From the NCBI GenBank assembly GCA_047602185.1, contig JASGHY010000001.1, forward strand, positions 1,178,001-1,242,000: a DNA stretch of 64,000 nucleotides, read 5' to 3'. This stretch comes from PMP191F sp047602185. GTDB lineage: Bacteria > Bacteroidota > Bacteroidia > Chitinophagales > Chitinophagaceae. How positions within the stretch are numbered: position 1 is the first letter of the stretch; every line of letters begins with the position of its first letter. Under the pieces are notes generated by a model that did no database searches, had not been told where the DNA came from, and saw only the letters and a list, made by a program, of their open reading frames with translations. This document shows positions 27,983 through 36,439 of this stretch, piece by piece. The translations under genes were made by a program, and so were the position numbers.

Positions 27983-28381
27983 ATGAAGTTCCTGATAAGG
28001 TTTCTATGCTTTTCAATAGCTCCCCTGGTCGTAAATTTTAGCTGTACTACAACCAGCAATATACAAGCAAGTGTAAGCATCAATGATGTAAGTTTTACTG
28101 TTAGCCCGTATGTATTAAACCGAAATGATAGTTTTTATCTCGTATACCAGGTTAATACTGATGTAATGCATCCTGCTCTCAGGCTCCAGGTTGGAGAAAG
28201 AAAGACAGCGGATACCTTTTATTATTTCTTTATTGGGAAAAGCAGTTTTCCTGAATATACTCATGCCGTATTCCATTCTGTAAAGAGAGAAAAAGAGGTG
28301 CGCAGGTTATTTAAAACCGGGGCTGTTTTTTGGTTAAATCCCGATTCTACAGCGGTCAAACTGAAAGTAATATATGAATAG
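27983..28381 (+). CDS. Small exported protein, possible lipoprotein
   Basis: A 132-residue protein with an N-terminal hydrophobic leader (FLIRFLCFSIAPLVVNFSC). The Cys after NFS could be lipidated, but the residue at -2 (Phe) is unusual for a lipobox. The mature part is beta-prone (VSINDVSFTVSPYVLNRNDS) and ends VKLKVIYE. No family is recognised. It is part of a cassette of small unknown genes between the CotH gene and the M23 peptidase and is followed by a hairpin. Confidence 0.6.
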   Translation: MKFLIRFLCFSIAPLVVNFSCTTTSNIQASVSINDVSFTVSPYVLNRNDSFYLVYQVNTDVMHPALRLQVGERKTADTFYYFFIGKSSFPEYTHAVFHSVKREKEVRRLFKTGAVFWLNPDSTAVKLKVIYE

Positions 28382-28385
28382 CGTC

Positions 28386-28417
28386 CGGTAGTCGTCCTTC
28401 TAAAAGGACGACTACCG
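28386..28417 (+). terminator. Hairpin related to 26391-26434
   Basis: A 14-bp stem (28386-28399 with 28404-28417), loop CTAA, followed by GTTTAG. Relative to the hairpin at 26391, both a TCATCC/GGATGA to TCGTCC/GGACGA and a GGAAGT/ACTTCC to GGTAGT/ACTACC change are compensated on the other arm. Confidence 0.7.
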
Positions 28418-28525
28418 TTTAGAGAAGTAAAGAACGTTAAAATACCGGGTGCTGAAAACTGATGTAAAAAATCTGAGGCTTGAGAAGGTGTAAGGAACAT
28501 GGAGTGGACAATGAAAAAATAGATA

Positions 28526-29026
28526 ATGAAAGCGAATGTCTCGTTCAAAGTAATATGCCTTGCGTCAGCAATGTTTGCTGGCTGTAACAATACAGAATTA
28601 AAGAAAACTACTCCTGCATCTGTTTATGGCGACCGGGCAAATCATCTGTCAGAAAACCGATTAATGTCGTATGATAGTTTATACAACAGCATGGAGTGTG
28701 AAGATGAAGGAGCCGAAGATAAAGCCAGTGCTATAATAAAAAGAACAGACAGCCTGCTTTCTTCTCTTATCATTCAATTAAGGGATTGTCAAAAAGACAC
28801 TGTTTTGATCAACCCGCTTCTTGTTTTGCTTGAGCGAGGGCAGCAAAGTTATAAAGCCGAAGCTGAGACTGCCGCTGAACTGATTTACTGGTCTTATGGA
28901 ACGGCTTCGATGACTGGCGAGAGGGTAGTGGCAAAAAAGTGTTGTTATTTAAAAGAGCTGGAGAAAAAGCTTTCTTTCTACATGGCTATCAATGAAAAGA
29001 TTCATGGAACAATTATTATGAATTAA
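28526..29026 (+). CDS. Lipoprotein of unknown function
   Basis: A 166-residue lipoprotein: leader KANVSFKVICLASAMFAGC with a good lipobox (FAGC). The mature part is helical and acidic (YNSMECEDEGAEDKASAIIKRTDSLLSSL) with further helices (LLVLLERGQQSYKAEAETAAELIYW), consistent with a small all-alpha periplasmic-side protein. No family is recognised. It is the third gene of the accessory cassette and is followed by a short terminator. Confidence 0.65.
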   Translation: MKANVSFKVICLASAMFAGCNNTELKKTTPASVYGDRANHLSENRLMSYDSLYNSMECEDEGAEDKASAIIKRTDSLLSSLIIQLRDCQKDTVLINPLLVLLERGQQSYKAEAETAAELIYWSYGTASMTGERVVAKKCCYLKELEKKLSFYMAINEKIHGTIIMN

Positions 29027-29049
29027 TTTCAAAATTTACCCGTAAGGTT

Positions 29050-29070
29050 TCTTCCAAAAGGAAGATTTTT
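29050..29070 (+). terminator. Short intrinsic terminator
   Basis: Stem TCTTCC/GGAAGA (29050-29055 with 29060-29065), AAAA loop, then five Ts. It lies 24 bases after the lipoprotein stop. Confidence 0.6.
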
Positions 29071-29101
29071 GATTTTAAATAGTTTAATCAGGATTATCAA
29101 T

Positions 29102-29587
29102 ATGGCAATAGTATTTGAGGGTTTAAGTAAGTGCCCCTTGTGCAATGAAGTGCTTGATAAAGAAAACGAGTTTATGTTAGTGCCGCCTGTGATCAGCAAT
29201 ACCAAAGATGAGTTATTCCTTTTTAGTGATGCAGGTATTCATGTCGAATGCCTGGATAGAAGCGAAAACAGGAATAAGTTGTTATACCATATTCAGCAGT
29301 ATCATGAACTGCTGTCCCGTGCTAAATTGAAATCTATTGCTGATGGAGAACAGGCCGGCGATGGCAGGGATATGCTATTGATTGGATTGCTGTCTTCAAA
29401 TGAAAAAGAGGAGCTATCTGAGTTCAATTATACTGTTCTTAACCTGAACAAGCTAAAGCAATGGGAGGATTACGACAGGTTTATTGACGTAGCCGGAAAA
29501 TTTCTTTCTGAAGGAAAATGGGGTGGCTATGCCGGGTACAACTATCTTGAAAAAATAATGCAGCAAATAGCAATCCGTAGAAAATAA
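29102..29587 (+). CDS. Protein with CPLC motif, unknown function
   Basis: A 161-residue cytoplasmic protein from the ATG at 29102. An in-frame TTG at 29069 would add 11 residues but lies inside the preceding terminator T tract, so the ATG is preferred; AGGA sits about 12 bases before it. A CPLCNEVL pair near the N-terminus with HVECL about 40 residues later looks like a small zinc ribbon. The rest is acidic and helical. I do not recognise it. Its TAA is followed immediately by array H. Confidence 0.6.
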   Translation: MAIVFEGLSKCPLCNEVLDKENEFMLVPPVISNTKDELFLFSDAGIHVECLDRSENRNKLLYHIQQYHELLSRAKLKSIADGEQAGDGRDMLLIGLLSSNEKEELSEFNYTVLNLNKLKQWEDYDRFIDVAGKFLSEGKWGGYAGYNYLEKIMQQIAIRRK

Positions 29588-29804
29588 GGGATTGGGAATG
29601 GGGAAGGGAATACAGTTATAAGTTTTAAGTTATAGTTTATAAGTGGAATACAGGAAATGTGCAGATGGCTTATGTATTTGCCCGCGGCTCATAGTTCATT
29701 TTTCCTGAAACTGGTAACCAGTAAAGATTTAGTTGCAAATTGTCACCTGTCAACTTGTATTTGCGTTCCGCGTTCTGCAAAACTTACGACTTAAAACTTG
29801 CATT
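29588..29804. repeat. Heptad-word array H (31 units)
   Basis: Begins at the base after the preceding stop codon and runs into the convergent M23 gene. Examples: TTATAAG/TTTTAAG/TTATAGT/TTATAAG at 29616-29643; GTCACCT/GTCAACT at 29742-29755; GCGTTCC/GCGTTCT at 29763-29776; TTACGAC/TTAAAAC/TTGCATT at 29784-29804. It shares an exact stretch of about 30 bp with array L. Confidence 0.72.
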
Positions 29805-30311
29805 CAAAAAAGGAATCGGATTTAAGAAAAACATCTTCTTCCAGCCTTGTTTACTGTTGTCTATACGCCAGGGATAAGGAATAATACTTCTGATAGCATA
29901 ATGCAGGTGCGGCGGTTTGCCGGCTGCATTGCCCGTAGCGCCTACAGTACCTATAACAGAGCTATGAGTAACGAATGAGAACATGCCTGTTTTGATACTA
30001 TCAAGATGTGCGTAATAATGCAGTCTCCATTTAGGGCCTAATACCAGCACAACATTGCCGCCTCTTTCAATATTGCCTTTATATACCACCATGCCTGCAG
30101 TAGAAGGCTCTACAGGAGTACCCTTTTTAGCAAAGATATCTACACCTTTATGGGTTATTGATTTTCCCCAGGGATAGAACCAGAAGGAATTCTGTGCATA
30201 GCTTTTTTCAGTAGCGCCCTTTACCGGCATATTGAAAGACTGGGGTAATAAAAATCCTATGATCAGGATAGCAAATAGGATCAGTAATGCTTTTTTTAAG
30301 CGCTTGTTCAT
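29784..30311 (-). CDS. M23-family metallopeptidase
   Basis: A 175-residue protein from the ATG at 30311; a longer frame to 30362 adds an unlikely N-terminus. One membrane anchor (ALLILFAILIIGFLLPQ), then a LytM-type domain with HKGVDIF (zinc His and Asp), a GNVVLVLG strand, HYYAHLDS and the closing HLHYAI. All M23 zinc ligands are present, so it should cleave peptidoglycan cross-bridges in the periplasm. Its last residues (Asn-Ala-Ser-Phe-Lys-Ser) and stop are encoded by heptads of array H. Confidence 0.88.
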   Translation of the reverse strand: MNKRLKKALLILFAILIIGFLLPQSFNMPVKGATEKSYAQNSFWFYPWGKSITHKGVDIFAKKGTPVEPSTAGMVVYKGNIERGGNVVLVLGPKWRLHYYAHLDSIKTGMFSFVTHSSVIGTVGATGNAAGKPPHLHYAIRSIIPYPWRIDNSKQGWKKMFFLNPIPFLNASFKS

Positions 30312-30626
30312 GGCTGTATTATTGGGCAGGATGAAACTAATCTTTATACATATCATGTGCAAGTGGATAGGCTGGAAGAGATGAGAAAGAAAAGTTAAAT
30401 AGTGAGTAGTCAGTGGTGAGTTGTAGTGGGGTGAATAGTCAATGTGCGTGATGCTCTGGATGTGGATATAAAGGGAATATGGCTACCCGATTTAAAAAAC
30501 GCTAAATCTCCAAATTCCTACATCTAAAAATGCCCCGATTGACTTGCTTTCGAACAAAACCTTCCTGTTGTTGTTATACGCATAGAAACGCCTGCATAAG
30601 CAGCATAACTTTCATTCATTACGATG

Positions 30627-30650
30627 TGTTGAAATTTTAACATTTCAACA
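30627..30650. promoter_or_regulatory. Inverted repeat upstream of the trehalose operon
   Basis: TGTTGAAAT and ATTTCAACA flank a 6-bp spacer (TTTAAC). Candidate operator about 250 bases before otsA, or a small RNA hairpin. Confidence 0.4.
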
Positions 30651-30819
30651 ATTCTGTTTCTACAACGCATTAATAGGTTGTGTAATAAAATCTACATTTT
30701 GCACTGATAATACAATCTATCGGCATGGCAATTGCTTTTATATAATTGAAATACAATTGCTAAATGATTCTTTAATAATGTTTTAATGAATGAAAGAATG
30801 CTTGCAAAAACTGAAAGGC

Positions 30820-30827
30820 TATTTTTG
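30820..30827 (+). promoter_or_regulatory. Candidate -7 box of the trehalose operon
   Basis: TATTTTTG matches TAnnTTTG, with TTG 15-16 bases upstream (30802-30804). The implied leader is about 70 nt. Confidence 0.45.
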
Positions 30828-30903
30828 AACACCTCGCTGCGCATAATTGTGCTGCTATCTTTTTCTGCAGGCTATTGTTTAATCTAATCATTCATTTTTA
30901 ATT

Positions 30904-33135
30904 ATGGGACGACTGATTATCATATCTAACCGTTTACCTTTTTCCATTAGCAGAGAGGATGGGCGTACTTCGCTTCGTCAAAGCTCTGGAGGATTGGTGT
31001 CGGCTATTAAAGGTTATTTTGAAAGCGGTGCCGTGCGTGAAGAAGAGATCACTGAAAAATTATGGGTAGGTGTTGCAGATTTTCCTGAGGATGACTGGAG
31101 TGCTGTAAAGAAGGAATCTTCTAATCTTGATTTTTCTATAGTGCCGCTGTTTGTGGATAATACATTGTATAAAGATTATTACAATGGTTTTTCTAACTCT
31201 GTGTTGTGGCCATTGTTCCACTATTTTCCTTCACTGGCGCAATACCAGGGTAACTATTTTGAAGCATATACAGCTATCAATAAGTTTTTTTCAGATCAGC
31301 TGGCACCTATTCTGCAGCCTGGTGATACAGTGTGGATCCACGATTACCAGTTGATGTTATTGCCGGAGATGTTGAGGACAGAGCAGCCTGATGCTGCTAT
31401 CGGTTTTTTTCTGCACATCCCTTTCCCTTCGTATGAAATATTCAGGTTATTGCCTGTTGACTGGAAAGCTGCATTACTGCGTGGTATCATGGGTTCCGAT
31501 CTTATCGGTTTTCATACACACGATTATGTACAGCACTTCATCCAGTCAGTTAAAATGATACTGGGTGCAGATAATTATTTCCATACTATCCAATACCAGG
31601 ACAGGCTGGTGAAAATAGACCTGTTCCCGATAGGGATTGATTATAAGAAATTCAATAAAGCCGCTTACGACCCTGAAGTACTGGATTACCGCAACCGCAT
31701 CAAAAAGAACTTTGATGGTAAAAAGATCATCTTTTCGGTTGACAGACTCGACTATACCAAAGGATTGATGGATAGGTTGAACGGTTTTGAGTATTTCATG
31801 GAGCAATTTCCTGAATGGCAGGGCAAGGTGGTCTTTATCCTCAATATGGTGCCCTCGCGGGATGAGATCCAGGCTTATACCGAAAGGAAAAGAATGATTG
31901 AAGAGAAGATAGGTACCATCAATGGTAAATTTTCTTCTATCAGTTGGCAGCCGGTCATATACCGTTACAATCATTTACCCTTTGTAGAGCTTTCTGCTTT
32001 ATACCAGGCTGCAGATGCCGCATTGATCACTCCTTTGCGTGATGGTATGAACCTCGTTGCCAAAGAATATGTAGCCAGTTGCGCCACACAAAGAGGTGTA
32101 CTGATCTTAAGTGAGCTGGCAGGTGCAGCGAGTGAGCTGAATGAAGCCTTGCTGGTCAATCCTACTGATATCCACGATGTGGCTTCGGCTATCAATAAAG
32201 CGCTTACTATGCCATTGCCCGAACAGCGTCATCGCATGGCATTGATGCAGCAACGATTGTCTGACTATGATGTAATAAAATGGGTCAATGATTTTCTTGA
32301 CCAGTTGGCTAACATCAAAAAGGAGCAAAGTATGCAGCGTACAAGAATACTGGATGATAAAGTGATGGAACTATTGCATCAGCGTTACCAGGAATCAACC
32401 AACAGGTGCCTGTTGCTGGATTACGATGGTACACTGGTGCCCTTTGCACGCTTACCGGAAGAAGCGGTACCTAATGCAGAACTAAAAAAATTATTGCTTA
32501 CGCTGGCTGAAGATCCTAAGAACAATGTAGTGATCATCAGTGGACGTGAAGCGGCCACGCTTGATAAATGGCTGGGCGATCTGCCTATTTCACTGATTGC
32601 AGAGCATGGTGCTGCTTATCGATGGAAAGGAGACCAGTGGCAGCAGGCAGTATCAGTTTCCGGTCAGTGGAAAAATGAGATAAGGCCCATCATGCAGATG
32701 TTTGTTACACGATGTGTAGGTTCTTTTATCGAAGAAAAAACAAACACCATTGCATGGCATTATCGTAATACGCATCCCGATCTTGGGTTTAACCGTTCAC
32801 GCGAACTCATCAATAACCTTTCCCAATTATTGCAGAATACCATGTACCAGGTATTGGATGGCAACAAGGTGGTAGAAGTGAGGATGGCAGGGTTCGATAA
32901 AGGGGTGATGGCGCAGCGTATTGTAAATGAGCAGAATCCTGATTTTGTTATTTGTATTGGTGATGATACTACCGATGAAGATATGTTTAAGGCACTGAAA
33001 GACCGTGCTTACAATATAAAAGTAAGTGGAGGTGCTACCGCTGCACAATACAGCGTATTCTCCCAGCGTCGTGTGCTCCAGTTGCTGAATAACCTCTTAT
33101 TACCATTAACCCAGAACCAGTATGCCGGTACATAA
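30904..33135 (+). CDS. Fused trehalose-6-phosphate synthase/phosphatase
   Basis: A 743-residue bifunctional enzyme. Residues about 1-475 are the GT20 synthase (OtsA-like): GGLVSAIKGYF, WVGVADFPEDDW, WIHDYQLMLLPEML, HIPFPSYEIFRLLP, SVDRLDYTKGL and TPLRDGMNLVAKEYVA. Residues about 495-735 are the HAD phosphatase (OtsB-like): LLLDYDGTLVPF (nucleophile about Asp506), VVIISGRE and CIGDDTTDEDMF. It makes trehalose from UDP-glucose and glucose 6-phosphate in one chain. It overlaps the GH15 gene by 14 bases, so the two are coupled. Confidence 0.95.
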   Translation: MGRLIIISNRLPFSISREDGRTSLRQSSGGLVSAIKGYFESGAVREEEITEKLWVGVADFPEDDWSAVKKESSNLDFSIVPLFVDNTLYKDYYNGFSNSVLWPLFHYFPSLAQYQGNYFEAYTAINKFFSDQLAPILQPGDTVWIHDYQLMLLPEMLRTEQPDAAIGFFLHIPFPSYEIFRLLPVDWKAALLRGIMGSDLIGFHTHDYVQHFIQSVKMILGADNYFHTIQYQDRLVKIDLFPIGIDYKKFNKAAYDPEVLDYRNRIKKNFDGKKIIFSVDRLDYTKGLMDRLNGFEYFMEQFPEWQGKVVFILNMVPSRDEIQAYTERKRMIEEKIGTINGKFSSISWQPVIYRYNHLPFVELSALYQAADAALITPLRDGMNLVAKEYVASCATQRGVLILSELAGAASELNEALLVNPTDIHDVASAINKALTMPLPEQRHRMALMQQRLSDYDVIKWVNDFLDQLANIKKEQSMQRTRILDDKVMELLHQRYQESTNRCLLLDYDGTLVPFARLPEEAVPNAELKKLLLTLAEDPKNNVVIISGREAATLDKWLGDLPISLIAEHGAAYRWKGDQWQQAVSVSGQWKNEIRPIMQMFVTRCVGSFIEEKTNTIAWHYRNTHPDLGFNRSRELINNLSQLLQNTMYQVLDGNKVVEVRMAGFDKGVMAQRIVNEQNPDFVICIGDDTTDEDMFKALKDRAYNIKVSGGATAAQYSVFSQRRVLQLLNNLLLPLTQNQYAGT

Positions 33136-34900
33136 GTACAATATGGGCATTATAGGCAATTGCTCCTATCTTGCTTACATAGACACGCATGCAGATGTAA
33201 AATGGATGTGCATGCCCCGCTTCGATAGCAGCTTTATCTTCGGATCCCTACTCGATGAAGAAAAAGGGGGGCATTTTTATGTACGTCCTGCTGCGGATCA
33301 ATACAGCAGCCGCCAGTATTATGTAGCCAATACCAATGTGCTGTGCACTGAGTTTACAGCACCGGATGGTAGTTTTGTGGTCATTGACTATGCGCCACGC
33401 ATGGCTATTTACGACCGGCAGTTCAGACCGCTGATGCTGATGCGTAAGATCCAGCTGCTGCATGGAGAGCCTACTATCCGCATCCGTTGTGAGCCAAGAG
33501 GTGACTATGGTAAGCTGGTTCCGGAGGTCTATACGGCCAGCAATCACATCCGCTATATGAACTTTGATCAGCAGGTGAGGTTAACAACCGATGTGCCGCT
33601 TACTTATATCCAGTCTGAGCAATCCTTTGTATTGTCGCAGGATCAGTACCTGGTGCTCACTTACGGCGAGCCGTTGGAAGCCCCCCTGAAAGAAACGGCT
33701 GAAGAGTTTCTCCGTAAAACCATTCGTTACTGGCAGGATTGGATCAAGAGCTCTTACATCCCCGGCATTATGCAGGAAGAGATCATCCGGTCTTCACTGG
33801 TGTTAAAACTGCACCAGTATGAAGATACTGGTGGTATTATTGCTTCCGGCACTACCAGCTTGCCTGAGTTTCACGATAGTACCCGCAACTGGGATTATCG
33901 CTATTGCTGGTTCCGCGATGCTTATTATACGTTAAGGGCCTTCAACCAGATAGGCCACTTTGAAGAGCTGGAAAAGTATTTCGACTATATCCACAATATC
34001 CTGCGCAATGCAGATAATTTTCTGCAGCCATTATATTCGATCAGTGGTGAAAAAGAGCTGCATGAAATAGTGGTTGACCTGGCCGGTTATATGAACAATA
34101 AACCGGTACGTGTAGGCAATAAGGCTTATGTACAGGTGCAACACGATGTGTATGGGCAGGTATTGGTGAGCCTGCTGCCACTGTTTACCGATAAACGTCT
34201 CACTTTCCTGAAACGTAGCAGTTATAAGAATATCGTTCCCTGGTTGCTCGACCAGATAGAACGTACCATGACGATGCCTGATTCAGGCTTATGGGAATTC
34301 CGTAACCAAACACAGGTACATACCTATACACTGCTATTCCACTGGGCAGGTGCCAAAGCTGCCTATAAAATTGCGGCTGTATTTGATGACAAACCGTTAA
34401 TGGATCGTGCACTGGCACTGGCTTTACAGGCTGATGGACTTTTAGAACAGTCATACGATCCTGTACGGAAGGTATATCCGCAGGCGATGAATACTACCAA
34501 CCTGGATGCGAGTACCCTTGCCATGATCACCATGAATTACCTGCCGCATGATTCAGAACGAGCCAAACGGCATATAGAGGCGCTGGAAAAAGAATTGCTG
34601 GCAGAGCATGGGTTGTTTTACAGGTACAAACATTATGATGATTTCGGTTTCCCTGAAACAACTTTCCTCGTTTGTGCTTTCTGGTATGTGGATGCATTGG
34701 CTTGCGTGGGCAGGGTAGATGATGCTATGGAAAACCTGCAGAAGATCCTGCAGTTCAGCAATCACCTGGGCATCTTCAGTGAGGATGTTGGCACAGATGG
34801 CTCACAATGGGGCAATTTCCCGCAAACATATAGTCATGTAGGTCTCATCAATGCCGTATTTCGCATAGCGCGAAAAATGGATAAAGCTGATTTTCTTTAG
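33122..34900 (+). CDS. GH15 family glycoside hydrolase (glucoamylase or trehalase)
   Basis: A 592-residue cytoplasmic enzyme with the N-terminal trehalase-like beta domain (NMGIIGNCSYLAYIDTHADVKWMCMPRFDS) and an alpha/alpha barrel. The general acid Glu392 is in SGLWEFRNQTQVHTYT and the general base Glu554 in FSEDVGTDGSQWGNFPQ. Bacterial members next to otsA or fused otsAB genes are either trehalases or alpha-glucosidases acting on storage glucans. The overlap with the synthase gene points to trehalose turnover, but the substrate is inference. Confidence 0.9.
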   Translation: MPVHKYNMGIIGNCSYLAYIDTHADVKWMCMPRFDSSFIFGSLLDEEKGGHFYVRPAADQYSSRQYYVANTNVLCTEFTAPDGSFVVIDYAPRMAIYDRQFRPLMLMRKIQLLHGEPTIRIRCEPRGDYGKLVPEVYTASNHIRYMNFDQQVRLTTDVPLTYIQSEQSFVLSQDQYLVLTYGEPLEAPLKETAEEFLRKTIRYWQDWIKSSYIPGIMQEEIIRSSLVLKLHQYEDTGGIIASGTTSLPEFHDSTRNWDYRYCWFRDAYYTLRAFNQIGHFEELEKYFDYIHNILRNADNFLQPLYSISGEKELHEIVVDLAGYMNNKPVRVGNKAYVQVQHDVYGQVLVSLLPLFTDKRLTFLKRSSYKNIVPWLLDQIERTMTMPDSGLWEFRNQTQVHTYTLLFHWAGAKAAYKIAAVFDDKPLMDRALALALQADGLLEQSYDPVRKVYPQAMNTTNLDASTLAMITMNYLPHDSERAKRHIEALEKELLAEHGLFYRYKHYDDFGFPETTFLVCAFWYVDALACVGRVDDAMENLQKILQFSNHLGIFSEDVGTDGSQWGNFPQTYSHVGLINAVFRIARKMDKADFL

Positions 34901-34912
34901 ACAGAATACAGA

Positions 34913-35101
34913 AGTATGAAGTCTGAGGTCTGAATAAAGTCCGGAAGAAAGCTGGTTGGCAATTTGCAGAATGGTTTAATGGTTGTATTGTTTGATTGTT
35001 ATGGATGATAACCATAGAACGATCCGACAATTTAACCATCCACTCACGATTGACGATTCACGTCTCACGATCTCAAAACCCGACACCCGAAACTGCATTC
35101 A
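34913..35101. repeat. Heptad-word array I (27 units)
   Basis: Examples: AGTATGA/AGTCTGA/GGTCTGA at 34913-34933, and ACGATTG/ACGATTC/ACGTCTC/ACGATCT at 35046-35073. It starts 12 bases after the GH15 stop and ends just before the hutI -33 box. An apparent 59-codon N-terminal extension of hutI is array sequence. Confidence 0.68.
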
Positions 35102-35113
35102 CCTTTATTTCAG

Positions 35114-35143
35114 TTTGTTGTTTCCTGTAGTTCGCTATCTTAG
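35114..35143 (+). promoter_or_regulatory. Candidate hutI promoter
   Basis: TTTG at 35114-35117, an 18-base spacer, then TATCTTAG at 35136-35143 (seven of eight matches to TAnnTTTG). The ATG is 17 bases further on. Confidence 0.45.
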
Positions 35144-35159
35144 TGCATTATCATTTTAC

Positions 35160-36398
35160 ATGACCACTATTTTTACAAACATTAAGCAGTTGGTGAATGT
35201 CCGTACGCAAACGAATGTATTGCGTGGAACACAATTGGCCGAACTGCCCGTAACAGATAATGCCTACCTGGTAATAGAAGACGATGTTATTGCTGATTTC
35301 GGCAGCATGAATGATTTTCCTTACAAGCTCAGTGATCCAAGCGTGCAGGACGTTTCCGGGCAATTTGTATTGCCTGCCTGGTGCGATAGTCATACACACC
35401 TGGTATTTGCCGCCAGCCGTGAATCAGAGTTTATTGATAAGATAAAGGGGCTGAGTTATGCTGAAATTGCTGCCCGTGGCGGTGGTATTCTCAATTCGGC
35501 CCGTAAACTGCGCGACACCACAGAAGAGACCCTGTTTGCACAGGCCTGGCAGCGTTTACAGGAAGTAAGCAGGCTGGGTACCGGTGCTATAGAGATCAAA
35601 AGCGGGTATGGATTGTCTGTAGAGGGAGAACTTAAAATGTTGAGGGTTATCAAAAAGCTGAAAGAAAGATCACCGCTTACCATAAAAGCTACTTTTTTGG
35701 GTGCGCATAGTTACCCTGTTGAATACAAAGACGATCATGAAGGTTATATCAAATTATTAATTGATGAAATGCTGCCGGTGATCGCCCGTGAAAAACTCGC
35801 CGACTATATCGACGTGTTTTGTGAAACAGGATTCTTTTCACCGGAAGAAACAGAAAGGATCTGTCGTGCAGGAATGGCATACGGGCTTAAACCCAAGATA
35901 CATGCTAACCAGCTTAATTTATCAGGTGGCACAGAAACAGGAGTGAAGCTGGGCGCGGTGAGTGTGGATCATCTTGAAACAATGGATCAAAAAGCGGTAG
36001 CTGCATTGGCCGGGTCTGATACTATTGGTACATTGTTACCAACAGCCGCCTTCTTTTTAAGAATGCCTTTTCAGCCGGCGCGTATGCTTATTGATGCAGG
36101 CTGTGCTATTGCACTGGCTTCCGATTTCAACCCCGGATCTTCACCCAGCGGTAATATGAACCTGGTAGTAGCTATGAGCTGCATACAGATGAAAATGCTG
36201 CCCGAAGAAGCTATCAATGCTGCTACTATCAACGGGGCTTATGCTATGGAAGAGGGAGACAGGCTGGGCAGTATTATGAAGGGTAAAAAAGCCAATTTGC
36301 TTTTTACCGCGCCTATGCCTTCTTTAGCGTATCTTCCCTATGCTTTTGGCAGTAATCTTATAAACAAGGTTTTCATAGGCGGAAAACAGGTAGGATAA
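35160..36398 (+). CDS. hutI: Imidazolonepropionase
   Basis: A 412-residue metal-dependent amidohydrolase that opens imidazolonepropionate to formiminoglutamate, the third histidine-degradation step. The ATG at 35160 is chosen over upstream frames because it gives the family length (about 405-415) and follows a plausible promoter. Motifs: DSHTHLVFAASRESEF with the HxH pair, AARGGGILNSARKLR, IEIKSGYGL, FLGAHSYP, KIHANQLNLSGG, SVDHLETM, and ASDFNPGSSP. A Gcr-type gene and then hutG follow in the same direction. Confidence 0.95.
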   Translation: MTTIFTNIKQLVNVRTQTNVLRGTQLAELPVTDNAYLVIEDDVIADFGSMNDFPYKLSDPSVQDVSGQFVLPAWCDSHTHLVFAASRESEFIDKIKGLSYAEIAARGGGILNSARKLRDTTEETLFAQAWQRLQEVSRLGTGAIEIKSGYGLSVEGELKMLRVIKKLKERSPLTIKATFLGAHSYPVEYKDDHEGYIKLLIDEMLPVIAREKLADYIDVFCETGFFSPEETERICRAGMAYGLKPKIHANQLNLSGGTETGVKLGAVSVDHLETMDQKAVAALAGSDTIGTLLPTAAFFLRMPFQPARMLIDAGCAIALASDFNPGSSPSGNMNLVVAMSCIQMKMLPEEAINAATINGAYAMEEGDRLGSIMKGKKANLLFTAPMPSLAYLPYAFGSNLINKVFIGGKQVG

Positions 36399-36439
36399 AA
36401 GATAGAGTTACCGGTATTATCAGAACTTATTACACCTTT

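Larger units (their letters stand above)
30312..30903. other. Divergent regulatory region (592 bp)
   Basis: Between the M23 gene and the trehalose operon. It contains a 9-bp inverted repeat at 30627-30650, paired CAATTGC motifs at 30728-30735 and 30754-30760, and a -7 box at 30820-30827. It is A/T-rich from about 30600 on. No ORF is credible, and it is not a heptad array. Confidence 0.55.

Noticed and set aside
34983..35159. N-terminal extension of hutI by 59 codons
   Set aside because: The extension translates array I; starting at 35160 gives the normal HutI length and follows a plausible promoter.
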